Part shown: one piece after another, positions 5,779 through 11,559 of the stretch | Position numbering within the stretch: position 1 is the first letter of the stretch | How the letters are laid out: each line of letters begins with the position of its first letter | NCBI GenBank assembly: GCA_002410715.1 | Contig: DHOG01000104.1 | Coordinates: 48,855 to 60,413, forward strand | DNA from: Ruminococcaceae bacterium UBA5396 | Lineage (GTDB): Bacteria > Bacillota > Clostridia > Oscillospirales > Acutalibacteraceae | Length of the DNA stretch: 11,559 nucleotides | Direction: 5' to 3' | Translations under genes and position numbers: made by a program | Notes under the pieces: model-generated | What the model saw: only the letters and a program-made list of their open reading frames with translations | Told to the model about the DNA's origin: nothing | The model's database searches: none

Positions 5779-7248
5779 TTGGACAAGCTTTTAAAACTAG
5801 AATATATGGCGAAGGACATGGACATTCTTTTCCGCGCGACAGGCAGCGAAATGCAGTACAATGTATATTTTCCCGGTGTGATTGATGGTGTTAATTCCCT
5901 GATTGACGGATTGGTTGAATTAAGCGACGGTCTGCAGGCTGTTTTGGAATTATATCCCGATGACAGTATATCAGCGCGTTTGGATGAAATCGCCGCGTAT
6001 TTTGAAGATGTTATATCCTATTATAATTCAGATGATGGTGATTCCATCAAAACAACATTTATAGGCAGGCTAACGCCGGGCTTCCAATTATTTCACAAAG
6101 ATTTAAGCAGCTATTTCTTTAAAATATCGCGTTTAAAAAAGGCTGTCGTTTTAGGTGTGGACCATTGTTCCTCTGATATTGAAAAGCTGGTCGATACTGA
6201 CAAATGCCGGCTCGCTGCTTTTTTCAGCAGCAATCCCGAGCAATGCGGCAAAAATATTAATGGAATCCCGATTTTCGGGGTAGAAGAACTGCCGTTTTTT
6301 CAATATGACTATCTGATTAAAACCCAATCGGTTTATCATGACGACCTTGCTTCGGAGGAGCATTCGGTTATTGAGTTGTCTGAATATTTAAATTACTATG
6401 AAAACAAAATACATATGATATATTCATCCTATCTGAGTCGTAAAAGCCCGATTGACGGCTTTATTACAGGGCTCTCTTATGCCGAAGTCGGAATAGATCC
6501 TGCATATTTAAACGGCGATGTGTTAAATGCTGCGGTTTCAAGCCAGGATCTATATTATGATTATCTGTGGGCGGAGATGTTTGTCCACGATCAGAGAATA
6601 AATTCCGGTATCAAATATGCTCTAATCGGTATGTGCTACTACAGCTTTGAATATGAGCTTATAAAAAGCAGATATAAAAACAGGGCGTGTTTTTACTACC
6701 CGGTCTTTCGGTCTTTCAGAGATCAATCAGATCAGGAAAAAATAAATAAATACAAGAGTTTTGAGCAACTGGCGTCGGAGATATTTGTAAAGGACTATCC
6801 CATTCATTTATATCATCTTTTCAGGGGATTATATCAGCCTGCGTTTGATGAAATGACGAGCCGGTTTATGGATAATGAGGAAATAAGGCAGGGCAAAGCG
6901 CAGGCCGAGAGGGACTGCAATAAGGACTATCCCGACACCGTGCGTAATAACACCCGTATTCTACGCAAATACCTTTCCTTGTTAAAGTCAAAAAATATCA
7001 TACCGGTCATTGTCGTCTGTCCGACCAGCAGTCATTATTCCGGGCATTTTTCTCAAAGACTTAAGGATGAGTTTTACAGCATCATCAACTCCTTAAAAAG
7101 TGAATTTGATTTATTCATTCTGGACTACTTCGATTGCATTGAATTTTTCGATCGGGATTTTTACGATTGCAGCCACTTGAATCAAGCCGGCGCTCAAAAA
7201 TTTTCAAAGATGCTGAATAAGCGGTTAAAAGAAATCTTAACCTCTTGA
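5779..7248 (+). CDS. Uncharacterised protein: Rossmann-like domain plus SGNH-hydrolase-like domain
   Basis: This 489-residue protein has three visible parts. Residues 1-115 are mostly helical and acidic. Residues about 118-200 look like a Rossmann-like unit seen in glycan-biosynthesis enzymes: a first strand KKAVVLGVD, then AAFFSSNPEQCGKNINGIPIFGVEEL, with the usual 'future product, then target' order, then DYLIKTQ. Residues about 225-485 resemble an SGNH/GDSL hydrolase or acyltransferase fold: FITGLSYAEVGID with S233 in the nucleophile position, a strand IIPVIVVCPTSSHY (407-420), and DCSHLN at 463-468 giving a D463-xx-H466 pair like the catalytic Asp and His. There is no signal peptide or membrane segment, so it is probably cytoplasmic. 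It starts at a TTG (5779) with a perfect AGGAGGT 6 bases upstream. It stands alone with its own promoter and terminator. A role in glycan or surface acyl modification is inference; the product and partner are unknown. Confidence 0.75.
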   Translation: MDKLLKLEYMAKDMDILFRATGSEMQYNVYFPGVIDGVNSLIDGLVELSDGLQAVLELYPDDSISARLDEIAAYFEDVISYYNSDDGDSIKTTFIGRLTPGFQLFHKDLSSYFFKISRLKKAVVLGVDHCSSDIEKLVDTDKCRLAAFFSSNPEQCGKNINGIPIFGVEELPFFQYDYLIKTQSVYHDDLASEEHSVIELSEYLNYYENKIHMIYSSYLSRKSPIDGFITGLSYAEVGIDPAYLNGDVLNAAVSSQDLYYDYLWAEMFVHDQRINSGIKYALIGMCYYSFEYELIKSRYKNRACFYYPVFRSFRDQSDQEKINKYKSFEQLASEIFVKDYPIHLYHLFRGLYQPAFDEMTSRFMDNEEIRQGKAQAERDCNKDYPDTVRNNTRILRKYLSLLKSKNIIPVIVVCPTSSHYSGHFSQRLKDEFYSIINSLKSEFDLFILDYFDCIEFFDRDFYDCSHLNQAGAQKFSKMLNKRLKEILTS

Positions 7249-7267
7249 TTGTTTTTTCATAAGGATG

Positions 7268-7311
7268 AAAGGAGCAGTTGAAGGATAAACACATACTTCA
7301 ACTGCTCCTTT
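7268..7311 (+). terminator. Intrinsic terminator, between convergent genes
   Basis: A perfect 16-bp stem (7268-7283 with 7296-7311, core GGAGCAGTTGAAG) and 12-base loop run into TTTTT on the plus strand. It begins 20 bases after the stop of the 489-residue gene. The cupin gene ends 12 bases beyond on the other strand; the minus-strand tail is poor in T, but the hairpin may also halt that transcript. Confidence 0.9.
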
Positions 7312-7322
7312 TTAAATTGAAA

Positions 7323-7850
7323 TTAATATGAATGATGTTCTTCAGCATCTTGCTTGGTAACGTGAACCGTGCCGTGGGGATGCTCCGGCGGCGCATAGAT
7401 AGAATAAAGTTTAATCGGGCCACGGCCGGTGTTGATCAGATTATGCCACTTTCCGGCAGGTACCAGGATGACATAGTCGTTATAAACCCTTTGCTTATAA
7501 TTTAGATTTTCCCTGCTGTCTCCCATAACAACAACGCCTTGGCCCTGCTCGATACGTAAGAACTGGTCGACATCGGGATGCATCTCTAGACCAATGTCAT
7601 CCCCGGGGTTGATACACATCAGCGTTAACTGCAAATGGGTTCCTGTCCACAATGCGGTGCGAAAATATTTATTTTGCAAGGTTGCTTTTTCGATATTTGT
7701 GACAAACGGATTGGGTCCATAATCATTTGACTTACCCATCCGCATCCGAGATCCCTGACGATTCCCTTGCATGTAATTCTCTTGCATGTGACGATTCTCA
7801 TGCATGTATTGGTTATATAAGTTGTTATATTGCCTATAATCGTTATTCAT
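7323..7850 (-). CDS. Cupin-domain protein with low-complexity N-terminus
   Basis: The 175-residue protein has a single cupin barrel (about 50-165) of the type related to mannose-6-phosphate isomerase. Cupin motif 1 is GLEMHPDVDQFLRIEQGQG (87-105), with H91 and probably D95/Q96 as metal ligands; motif 2 is PAGKWHNLIN (131-140) with H136. Closely similar stand-alone cupins are common in Clostridia and have no assigned reaction. Residues 1-40 are rich in Met, Asn, Gln, Tyr, His and Arg with repeats of the type MxEN and MQGN, unlike the barrel. The frame is open 18 codons further upstream, but the ATG at 7850 has AAGGGA 8 bases before it and begins the natural low-complexity segment. It is convergent with the 489-residue gene. 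A role in the spore or stress response is suggested only by the tail and by the possible promoter. Confidence 0.82.
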   Translation of the reverse strand: MNNDYRQYNNLYNQYMHENRHMQENYMQGNRQGSRMRMGKSNDYGPNPFVTNIEKATLQNKYFRTALWTGTHLQLTLMCINPGDDIGLEMHPDVDQFLRIEQGQGVVVMGDSRENLNYKQRVYNDYVILVPAGKWHNLINTGRGPIKLYSIYAPPEHPHGTVHVTKQDAEEHHSY

Positions 7851-7892
7851 ATGTTCTTTCCCTTCGTTACATTTTATTCGGAATACCATTAT

Positions 7893-7920
7893 CATGATAT
7901 GCACCGATTATGAAGGAAGT
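7893..7920 (-). promoter_or_regulatory. Possible sigma-K-like promoter of the cupin gene
   Basis: On the minus strand AC (7920-7919) is followed after 17 bases by CATATCATG (7901-7893). This resembles the mother-cell sigma-K pattern (AC, then CATANNNTA) with one mismatch in the last position, about 45 bases upstream of the ATG. The signal is short and may be chance; no good sigma-A pair was seen. Confidence 0.22.
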
Positions 7921-8043
7921 TCGCAGACCCGTCTAAAACAAAGATTGCGTACAATATTTGCCGTCTCATAAACAGCCGGGTATGTGAAATAATAAAACTG
8001 CAAAACCAACAGGAAGTTTGCAATACAATATAAAAAAATTCAA

Positions 8044-8064
8044 TCCCGCAGGACAGTAGCGGGA
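8044..8064 (+). repeat. Small hairpin in the leader of the 60-residue gene
   Basis: TCCCGC (8044-8049) and GCGGGA (8059-8064) form a 6-bp stem with a 9-base loop, 35 bases before the start codon. There is no T run behind it, so it is not a terminator; it may structure the 5' untranslated region. Confidence 0.35.
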
Positions 8065-8098
8065 ATATGTGCCTTTGGCGTGAAAGGAAGGGTCTTTA

Positions 8099-8281
8099 AT
8101 GGCAAAGAAAAGAAGGATTACGCATGAGAACACCAAGCAGGAACCCACCTCTTCAAAAAAGGTGATCGACAACCCGCTGTCAATCACCCAAGAAGATGAG
8201 TCCCTGAAGCTGACCGGCAGTACTGCCGCGGCTGATATGAATTTTTATTTTGATCAGGTCAAGCGGCAGAATACCGAATAA
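8099..8281 (+). CDS. Small hydrophilic hypothetical protein (60 residues)
   Basis: The 60-residue product starts MAKKRRITHENTKQ and is highly charged throughout, with no signal peptide or membrane segment; the second half (DNPLSITQEDESLKLTGS, then AAADMNFYFDQVKRQ) could form one or two helices. The ATG at 8099 is preceded by AAAGGAAGGG 6 bases upstream, and a strong terminator follows 48 bases after the stop, so expression as a one-gene transcript is credible despite the short length. I do not recognise the family. Its neighbours are a divergently oriented cupin gene and a convergent small hypothetical gene. Confidence 0.65.
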   Translation: MAKKRRITHENTKQEPTSSKKVIDNPLSITQEDESLKLTGSTAAADMNFYFDQVKRQNTE

Positions 8282-8328
8282 GGAAGATGCGGTTGCATTT
8301 GCCTTGTCGAATCAAAGCTTTGCTTCTA

Positions 8329-8350
8329 GGAACGCTGTTTTCAGCGTTCC
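8329..8350 (+). terminator. Intrinsic terminator of the 60-residue gene
   Basis: A perfect 9-bp stem (GGAACGCTG, 8329-8337, with 8342-8350) and a TTTT loop are followed by GTTTTC. It lies between two convergent genes; the minus-strand side lacks a T run. Confidence 0.8.
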
Positions 8351-8357
8351 GTTTTCA

Positions 8358-8636
8358 TTACTCATCAACATGGGAATCGAGTCCCTGCGCAAAGTCTATG
8401 ATTTCAGAGGTCGACAGCATCACGTTTTCGGTCTCCTCCTCATGTTCACTCAGCATGGTTGATTCTTTTCTGCTGTTTTTATACTCCTCCGCTCTCAATG
8501 GAAAATCGTTATTCTCCCCCACAAGCTTGCTGGCCGTAAACGGAGAGAACATCCCCTTTTCCAAATGATATTTTATTACAAGATCCTGAGGGATAAGCGC
8601 ATTTCCGTCTAATGTCTCTATATAAAGATTTTCCAT
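8358..8636 (-). CDS. Small hypothetical protein (92 residues)
   Basis: The 92-residue protein starts at the ATG at 8636 (MENLYIETLDGN), which has AAAGGA 9 bases upstream; a TTG two codons earlier is too close to that site. The N-terminal 30 residues read as a short strand-turn-strand unit (LYIETLDGNALIPQDLVIKYHLEKG), loosely like the strand, IP, helix and KxG pattern of AbrB-type swapped-hairpin DNA-binding domains. The remainder (45-92) is acidic and polar, with two potential helices (LRAEEYKNSRKEST and LSTSEIIDFAQGL). There is no membrane segment. It ends 7 bases from the terminator of the convergent 60-residue gene. I do not recognise the family; the AbrB comparison is a weak impression. 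Confidence 0.65.
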   Translation of the reverse strand: MENLYIETLDGNALIPQDLVIKYHLEKGMFSPFTASKLVGENNDFPLRAEEYKNSRKESTMLSEHEEETENVMLSTSEIIDFAQGLDSHVDE

Positions 8637-8702
8637 ATACAATCATCCTTTAAATGCTTAATTTGATATAAGTATTATTCTCTTTCAGACCATTATAATG
8701 CT

Positions 8703-8734
8703 GGAAATACTTCATCGATTATTCGGATATTTCC
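8703..8734. repeat. Inverted repeat between divergent genes
   Basis: GGAAATA (8703-8709) and TATTTCC (8728-8734) form a 7-bp inverted repeat with an 18-base gap, upstream of both the minus-strand 92-residue gene and the ABC operon promoter. It could be an operator for either, or chance in AT-rich DNA. Confidence 0.25.
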
Positions 8735-8755
8735 AAATTAAGTTAGCACCACCTG

Positions 8756-8784
8756 TAGACTTATACATCTGCAGATGGTATATT
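8756..8784 (+). promoter_or_regulatory. Promoter of the ABC operon with an internal palindrome
   Basis: TAGACT (8756-8761, four of six -35 matches), 17 bases, then TATATT (8779-8784, five of six -10 matches) lie about 50 bases before the ATPase start. The spacer contains the perfect 12-bp palindrome CATCTGCAGATG at 8766-8777. An operator in this place would let a dimeric regulator block or reshape RNA polymerase binding, as for many GntR-, TetR- and MarR-family drug-efflux repressors. No regulator gene is next to the operon in this window. Confidence 0.55.
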
Positions 8785-8836
8785 AAAATCATATCAGTAA
8801 TATGTCGGCATCCAGATTGATTAAGGAGGAACACCC

Positions 8837-9733
8837 GTGATTGAAGTAAAAGAGCTTACCATGAAATACCCCAGCGGCAAAGGGGTTTTCGACCTAAACT
8901 TCACCGTAAAGCAAGGACAGGTAATGGGTTATCTCGGCCCAAACGGAGCGGGAAAAACCACAACCATTCGCGCCCTGCTGGGTTTCATGAATCCGGACAT
9001 TGGAACAGCAAGAATCAATGGAATGGACTGCTGGCATGATGCGCCCAATATACAAAAATCACTTGGATACATACCCGGTGAAATTGCTTTTCCGGACAGT
9101 ATGAACGGGGATGAGTTCCTGAGGTTCATGCATGATATGCGGGGTACAAAGGATTTCGCCCTTCAAAAGCAGTTGATTGAAATGTTTGAATTCAGCCCCA
9201 AAGGAAAGATAAAGAAGTTTTCAAAGGGCATGAAGCAAAAGCTCGGTATTGTGGCGGCATTTATGCACAACCCCGATGTCCTGATTCTGGATGAACCCAC
9301 AAGCGGGCTTGATCCGCTTATGCAAAACCGTTTTGTGGAGCTTGTGCTTTCGGAAAAAGCCAAGGGAAAAACCATCCTCATGTCCAGTCATATGTTTGAG
9401 GAGGTTGAGAAAACCTGCGATAACGTTCTAATCATAAAGGATGGCAGAATTGTAAAGCAATCCGATGTGCAATCGTTGAAGGAATCCCAACGCAAGGGCT
9501 TTGTTTTAAAAACCACCGACACCCACCGACTGGTTCAGATGCTCAAGGTATCAGGGTTTGAAGTTCAAAGCACAGCCGATGATTCTGTTGAAGTGTATGT
9601 ATCCGGCAGCGACATCGACCGCTTCATTAAAACAGCGGCACAGTCCACGATTGTAAGCTTTAGCGCCAAATCCCAGACGCTTGAGGATATTTTCATGCAG
9701 TTTTACAGTGGCAACTCAACCACCCTCGGCTGA
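8837..9733 (+). CDS. ABC transporter ATP-binding protein
   Basis: The 298-residue protein drives an ABC exporter by ATP hydrolysis at the inner face of the membrane. The nucleotide-binding domain fills residues 1-215: Walker A GPNGAGKT (34-41), signature SKGMKQK (129-135, a variant of LSGGQ), Walker B VLILDEPTSGLD (148-159) and the switch histidine H185. Residues 215-298 form the C-terminal extension often present in ABC-2-type exporter ATPases. It starts at a GTG (8837) with AAGGAGG 7 bases upstream. The next gene encodes its membrane partner. This type is typical of drug, antimicrobial peptide or lantibiotic export; the substrate cannot be read from the sequence. The paired promoter palindrome suggests inducible control by an unlinked regulator. 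Confidence 0.95.
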   Translation: MIEVKELTMKYPSGKGVFDLNFTVKQGQVMGYLGPNGAGKTTTIRALLGFMNPDIGTARINGMDCWHDAPNIQKSLGYIPGEIAFPDSMNGDEFLRFMHDMRGTKDFALQKQLIEMFEFSPKGKIKKFSKGMKQKLGIVAAFMHNPDVLILDEPTSGLDPLMQNRFVELVLSEKAKGKTILMSSHMFEEVEKTCDNVLIIKDGRIVKQSDVQSLKESQRKGFVLKTTDTHRLVQMLKVSGFEVQSTADDSVEVYVSGSDIDRFIKTAAQSTIVSFSAKSQTLEDIFMQFYSGNSTTLG

Positions 9734-9746
9734 AAGCCGCAGAAAG

Positions 9747-9760
9747 CTCTTTTCTTCCCC
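9747..9760 (+). repeat. C7-T7 homopolymer tract between the ABC genes
   Basis: Seven C residues followed by seven T residues lie in the 70-base gap between the ATPase stop and the permease start, within a longer pyrimidine tract. There is no hairpin in front, so it is not a normal terminator. Such runs are prone to slippage in replication and sequencing. Confidence 0.8.
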
Positions 9761-9803
9761 CCCTTTTTTTATAAAGCTTGTTCGAGAAAGGATGATCCCA
9801 ACC

Positions 9804-10601
9804 ATGAGTATTCCCTTATTTAAGACAACCATTAAAAACAACTGGCTTCTGCTGCTGATCTTCTTCGGTGTGCTGACGATGTATATGACAATCATGATTT
9901 CCATGTACAATCCCGACGATATGCAGGCCATCACCTCTATGCTGGAGCTGTTCCCGGAGGAAATGATGAATGCCATGGGGTTTTCGGGTGCCGTCACCGA
10001 TCTCACCGGTTATCTTGCCAGCTGGTTATACGGCTTGCTGATGTTCGGTTTTCCGATGGTATATTGTATTATTCTCGGCAATAAGCTGGTTGCAAAAAAG
10101 GTTGACAACGGTTCCATGGCGTATTTATTATCCACCCCCGCTTCAAGAACAAAAATTATTGTTACACAGGGTGTCTATGCGCTTTTATCGGTTGTATTGT
10201 TGTTTGCCGCACTGTTCGGCGTCGGGGTAGTGACCAGCATCGCAATGTTTCCCGATCTTCTTGATATCGGCGCATTTTTTAAGTTGAATGTACTTACCAT
10301 GCTGATTAATATGGCGATCATTATGATTACCTTCTTTTTTTCTTGTCTGTTTAACGATACAAAGTATTCCCTCGGCTTTGGTGCGGGATTCCCCATTCTA
10401 TTCTTGCTTATGAATATGCTGGGCGGCGCCTCCGACAAACTGGAAATATTAAAAAAGCTTTCGATATACGGTTTGCAAGATCCGGTAGAGCTTGTTCACG
10501 ACAAAGATGCTTTGGGGTTGGATCTTTTTTTTGCAGGGATTATTGCTTTATTATTCTTGGCAAGCGTGCTTGTTTTCAGAAGAAAAAGACTTCCTCTGTA
10601 A
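9804..10601 (+). CDS. ABC-2-type transporter permease
   Basis: The 265-residue protein is the membrane half of the exporter. About six hydrophobic segments are visible: WLLLLIFFGVLTMYMTIMI near the start; LYGLLMFGFPMVYCIILG; VYALLSVVLLFAALFGVGVV; LINMAIIMITFFFSCLF; LGFGAGFPILFLLMNML; and a last segment ending in LASVLVFRRKRLPL. The loop after the second segment has GSMAYLLSTPASRTKI, a conserved feature of ABC-2 permeases. The reading frame is open back to 9681 inside the ATPase gene, but the ATG at 9804 is preferred because AAAGGATGATC lies before it and it begins the natural amphipathic leader of the family. A strong terminator lies 57 bases after the stop. Confidence 0.92.
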   Translation: MSIPLFKTTIKNNWLLLLIFFGVLTMYMTIMISMYNPDDMQAITSMLELFPEEMMNAMGFSGAVTDLTGYLASWLYGLLMFGFPMVYCIILGNKLVAKKVDNGSMAYLLSTPASRTKIIVTQGVYALLSVVLLFAALFGVGVVTSIAMFPDLLDIGAFFKLNVLTMLINMAIIMITFFFSCLFNDTKYSLGFGAGFPILFLLMNMLGGASDKLEILKKLSIYGLQDPVELVHDKDALGLDLFFAGIIALLFLASVLVFRRKRLPL

Positions 10602-10657
10602 AAACGGTTTTCTCACAAAAATTCAATATCTGCATCAAAGTGAATACAAGCGTTTTT

Positions 10658-10686
10658 AGGAGAGGCTGCATAATGCGGCCTCTCCT
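10658..10686 (+). terminator. Intrinsic terminator of the ABC operon
   Basis: A 13-bp stem (10658-10670 with 10674-10686), including one G-U pair, has a 3-base UAA loop and is followed by TTT. It lies 57 bases after the permease stop. Confidence 0.9.
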
Positions 10687-10754
10687 TTTAAAAAATCAAA
10701 TTTCGCTAAAATAGTGCTATTCCCATCTGTTTTCTTACTATTTCTACTAAATCA

Positions 10755-10783
10755 TTGAAAATCTTTGTTTTGCATGCTAAAAT
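10755..10783 (+). promoter_or_regulatory. Sigma-A promoter of the polysaccharide deacetylase gene
   Basis: TTGAAA (10755-10760) is followed after exactly 17 bases by TAAAAT (10778-10783); each hexamer has five of six consensus matches. It lies about 70 bases before the start codon. Confidence 0.75.
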
Positions 10784-10789
10784 GGTGGA

Positions 10790-10810
10790 AAGCTAAACCA
10801 TCCTTAGCTT
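10790..10810 (+). repeat. Hairpin at the 5' end of the deacetylase transcript
   Basis: AAGCTAA (10790-10796) and TTAGCTT (10804-10810) form a perfect 7-bp inverted repeat with a 7-base loop, beginning about 7 bases past the -10. It would be the first structure in the transcript, as in 5' stabilising stems, or it could be an operator just downstream of the start point. Confidence 0.45.
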
Positions 10811-10851
10811 CAGTCAATGGATATATGCTTTAAATAAGCTGGGTGAAACCA

Positions 10852-11559
10852 ATGTATTTTGGAAGCGTTCGTTTTTTTAAACATATCATTTACGGTGTGG
10901 TGCTTTTAATTGTCACGCTAATTTTTGCTTTGCTGTTTCACACAATTCGTCTTGTTGTGAAAGCAGAAGGGAAGCAAGCTGTGAATCCTCCCGAAAAAGC
11001 CCCTGTGGCTGAGATTCCGCCGCCATCCTTTGTCATGGAAACACCCTCTACCACTGCAAATAATCTCACCGGATTTCAACGGCTTTATCCAACCATGTAC
11101 AGCAAACAACCCGATGAGTCACTGGTTGTTGACAATATGGTTTATCTCACATTCGACGACGGCCCATCAAAGCGAACCCTTGAGGTTTTGGATACCCTCA
11201 GGGAAAACAAGGTGAAGGCAACCTTTTTTGTGGTGGGTAACACAGACGAATTTTCGAAGTCTGTTATGAGACGAATTGTTGAGGAAGGTCATTCTATCGG
11301 GGTTCATTCTTTTTTGCATGATTACAAAAAGGTCTATGGTTCGGTTGATGTATTTTTGGACGATTTTTATGCCATGTACCATCTAATCTATGAAGCGACC
11401 GGAATCGAACCTGATATCTTTCGATTTCCGGGGGGAAGTGTCAACAGCTATAATCAAACGATTTACCTAGAAATTATAGATGAGATGACCCGCAGAGGGT
11501 TTACCTATTATGACTGGAATGTATCCTCGGTAGACACCAACGCAGGTATAACCCCGGCC
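10852..11559 (+). CDS. Membrane-anchored polysaccharide deacetylase (CE4), 3' end cut
   Basis: The first 236 codons of a carbohydrate esterase family 4 enzyme are present; the gene runs off the window. Such enzymes remove acetyl groups from N-acetylglucosamine in peptidoglycan or other surface polymers, which lowers lysozyme sensitivity or helps cortex formation. A basic N-terminus and a hydrophobic segment (about 11-33) form a signal anchor, followed by a Pro-rich linker (44-65). The NodB domain begins near residue 96: motif 1 TFDDGP (100-105, D102 catalytic base and D103 metal ligand), motif 2 HSFLH (152-156, both metal histidines) and motif 3 RFPGGS (191-196). Motifs 4 and 5 would lie beyond or near the edge. 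The ATG at 10852 follows GGGTGA 5 bases upstream. All visible catalytic residues are intact. Confidence 0.93.
   Translation, partial: MYFGSVRFFKHIIYGVVLLIVTLIFALLFHTIRLVVKAEGKQAVNPPEKAPVAEIPPPSFVMETPSTTANNLTGFQRLYPTMYSKQPDESLVVDNMVYLTFDDGPSKRTLEVLDTLRENKVKATFFVVGNTDEFSKSVMRRIVEEGHSIGVHSFLHDYKKVYGSVDVFLDDFYAMYHLIYEATGIEPDIFRFPGGSVNSYNQTIYLEIIDEMTRRGFTYYDWNVSSVDTNAGITPA

Noticed and set aside
7323..7904. Longer cupin start at 7904
   Set aside because: No ribosome binding site precedes it, while the ATG at 7850 has one and a natural N-terminus.
9681..9733. Programmed frameshift fusing ATPase and permease
   Set aside because: The C7T7 tract lies after the ATPase stop, and no slippery site is seen in the overlap.
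9681..10601. Permease start 123 bases earlier, overlapping the ATPase gene
   Set aside because: The added residues are polar and not like an ABC-2 N-terminus, and the ATG at 9804 has an SD-like upstream sequence.
1..11559. CRISPR array, tRNA genes, insertion sequence or prophage
   Set aside because: No regularly spaced repeats, cloverleaf-type sequence, transposase, integrase or terminal inverted repeats were seen.

Overview
The window looks like chromosomal DNA from a spore-forming low-to-mid GC Firmicute, most likely a clostridial relative of the Oscillospiraceae/Ruminococcaceae. The reasons are a CotF-type spore coat protein, ribosomal proteins S9 and L13 of clostridial type, strong AGGAGG ribosome binding sites with TTG and GTG as alternative starts, sigma-A promoters with 17-bp spacers, and classic hairpin terminators. 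The taxonomic placement is an inference from protein character, not from a search. I see no prophage, insertion sequence, CRISPR array, tRNA or rRNA.

Layout from left to right. (1) 1-1924, minus strand: the first codons of a membrane protein cut by the window edge, a CotF-family coat protein with its own terminator, and the rplM-rpsI operon (L13-S9) with a near-consensus promoter, a structured leader and a terminator. (2) 2080-5627, plus strand: a TtcA-like PP-loop tRNA thiolase with its own promoter, then a complete three-domain LigD (phosphoesterase, ligase, polymerase), ending near a perfect 17-bp hairpin. A possible 29-codon reading frame overlaps the ligD start. (3) 5680-7311, plus strand: a 489-residue protein of unknown role with its own promoter and terminator. 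It combines a Rossmann-like domain of the kind seen in sugar or glycan enzymes with an SGNH-hydrolase-like C-terminal part. (4) 7323-8636: a cupin protein with a low-complexity Met/Asn/Gln-rich N-terminus (minus), a 60-residue hydrophilic protein (plus) and a 92-residue hypothetical protein (minus). (5) 8756-10686, plus strand: a two-gene ABC exporter operon (ATPase and ABC-2-type permease). Its probable promoter carries a perfect 12-bp palindrome between -35 and -10. (6) 10755-11559, plus strand: a promoter, a 5' hairpin and the 5' two thirds or so of a membrane-anchored polysaccharide deacetylase (CE4), cut by the window edge.

Most genes appear to be single transcription units; only rplM-rpsI and the ABC pair are clear operons. 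A theme of spore and envelope biology links CotF, LigD (end joining in spores in Bacillus), possibly the cupin, and the CE4 deacetylase. There is no obvious multi-gene new system. The most unusual items are the 489-residue two-domain protein, the palindrome in the ABC promoter, the overlapping small frame at ligD, and the ferritin-like ExxH pairs in the coat protein.
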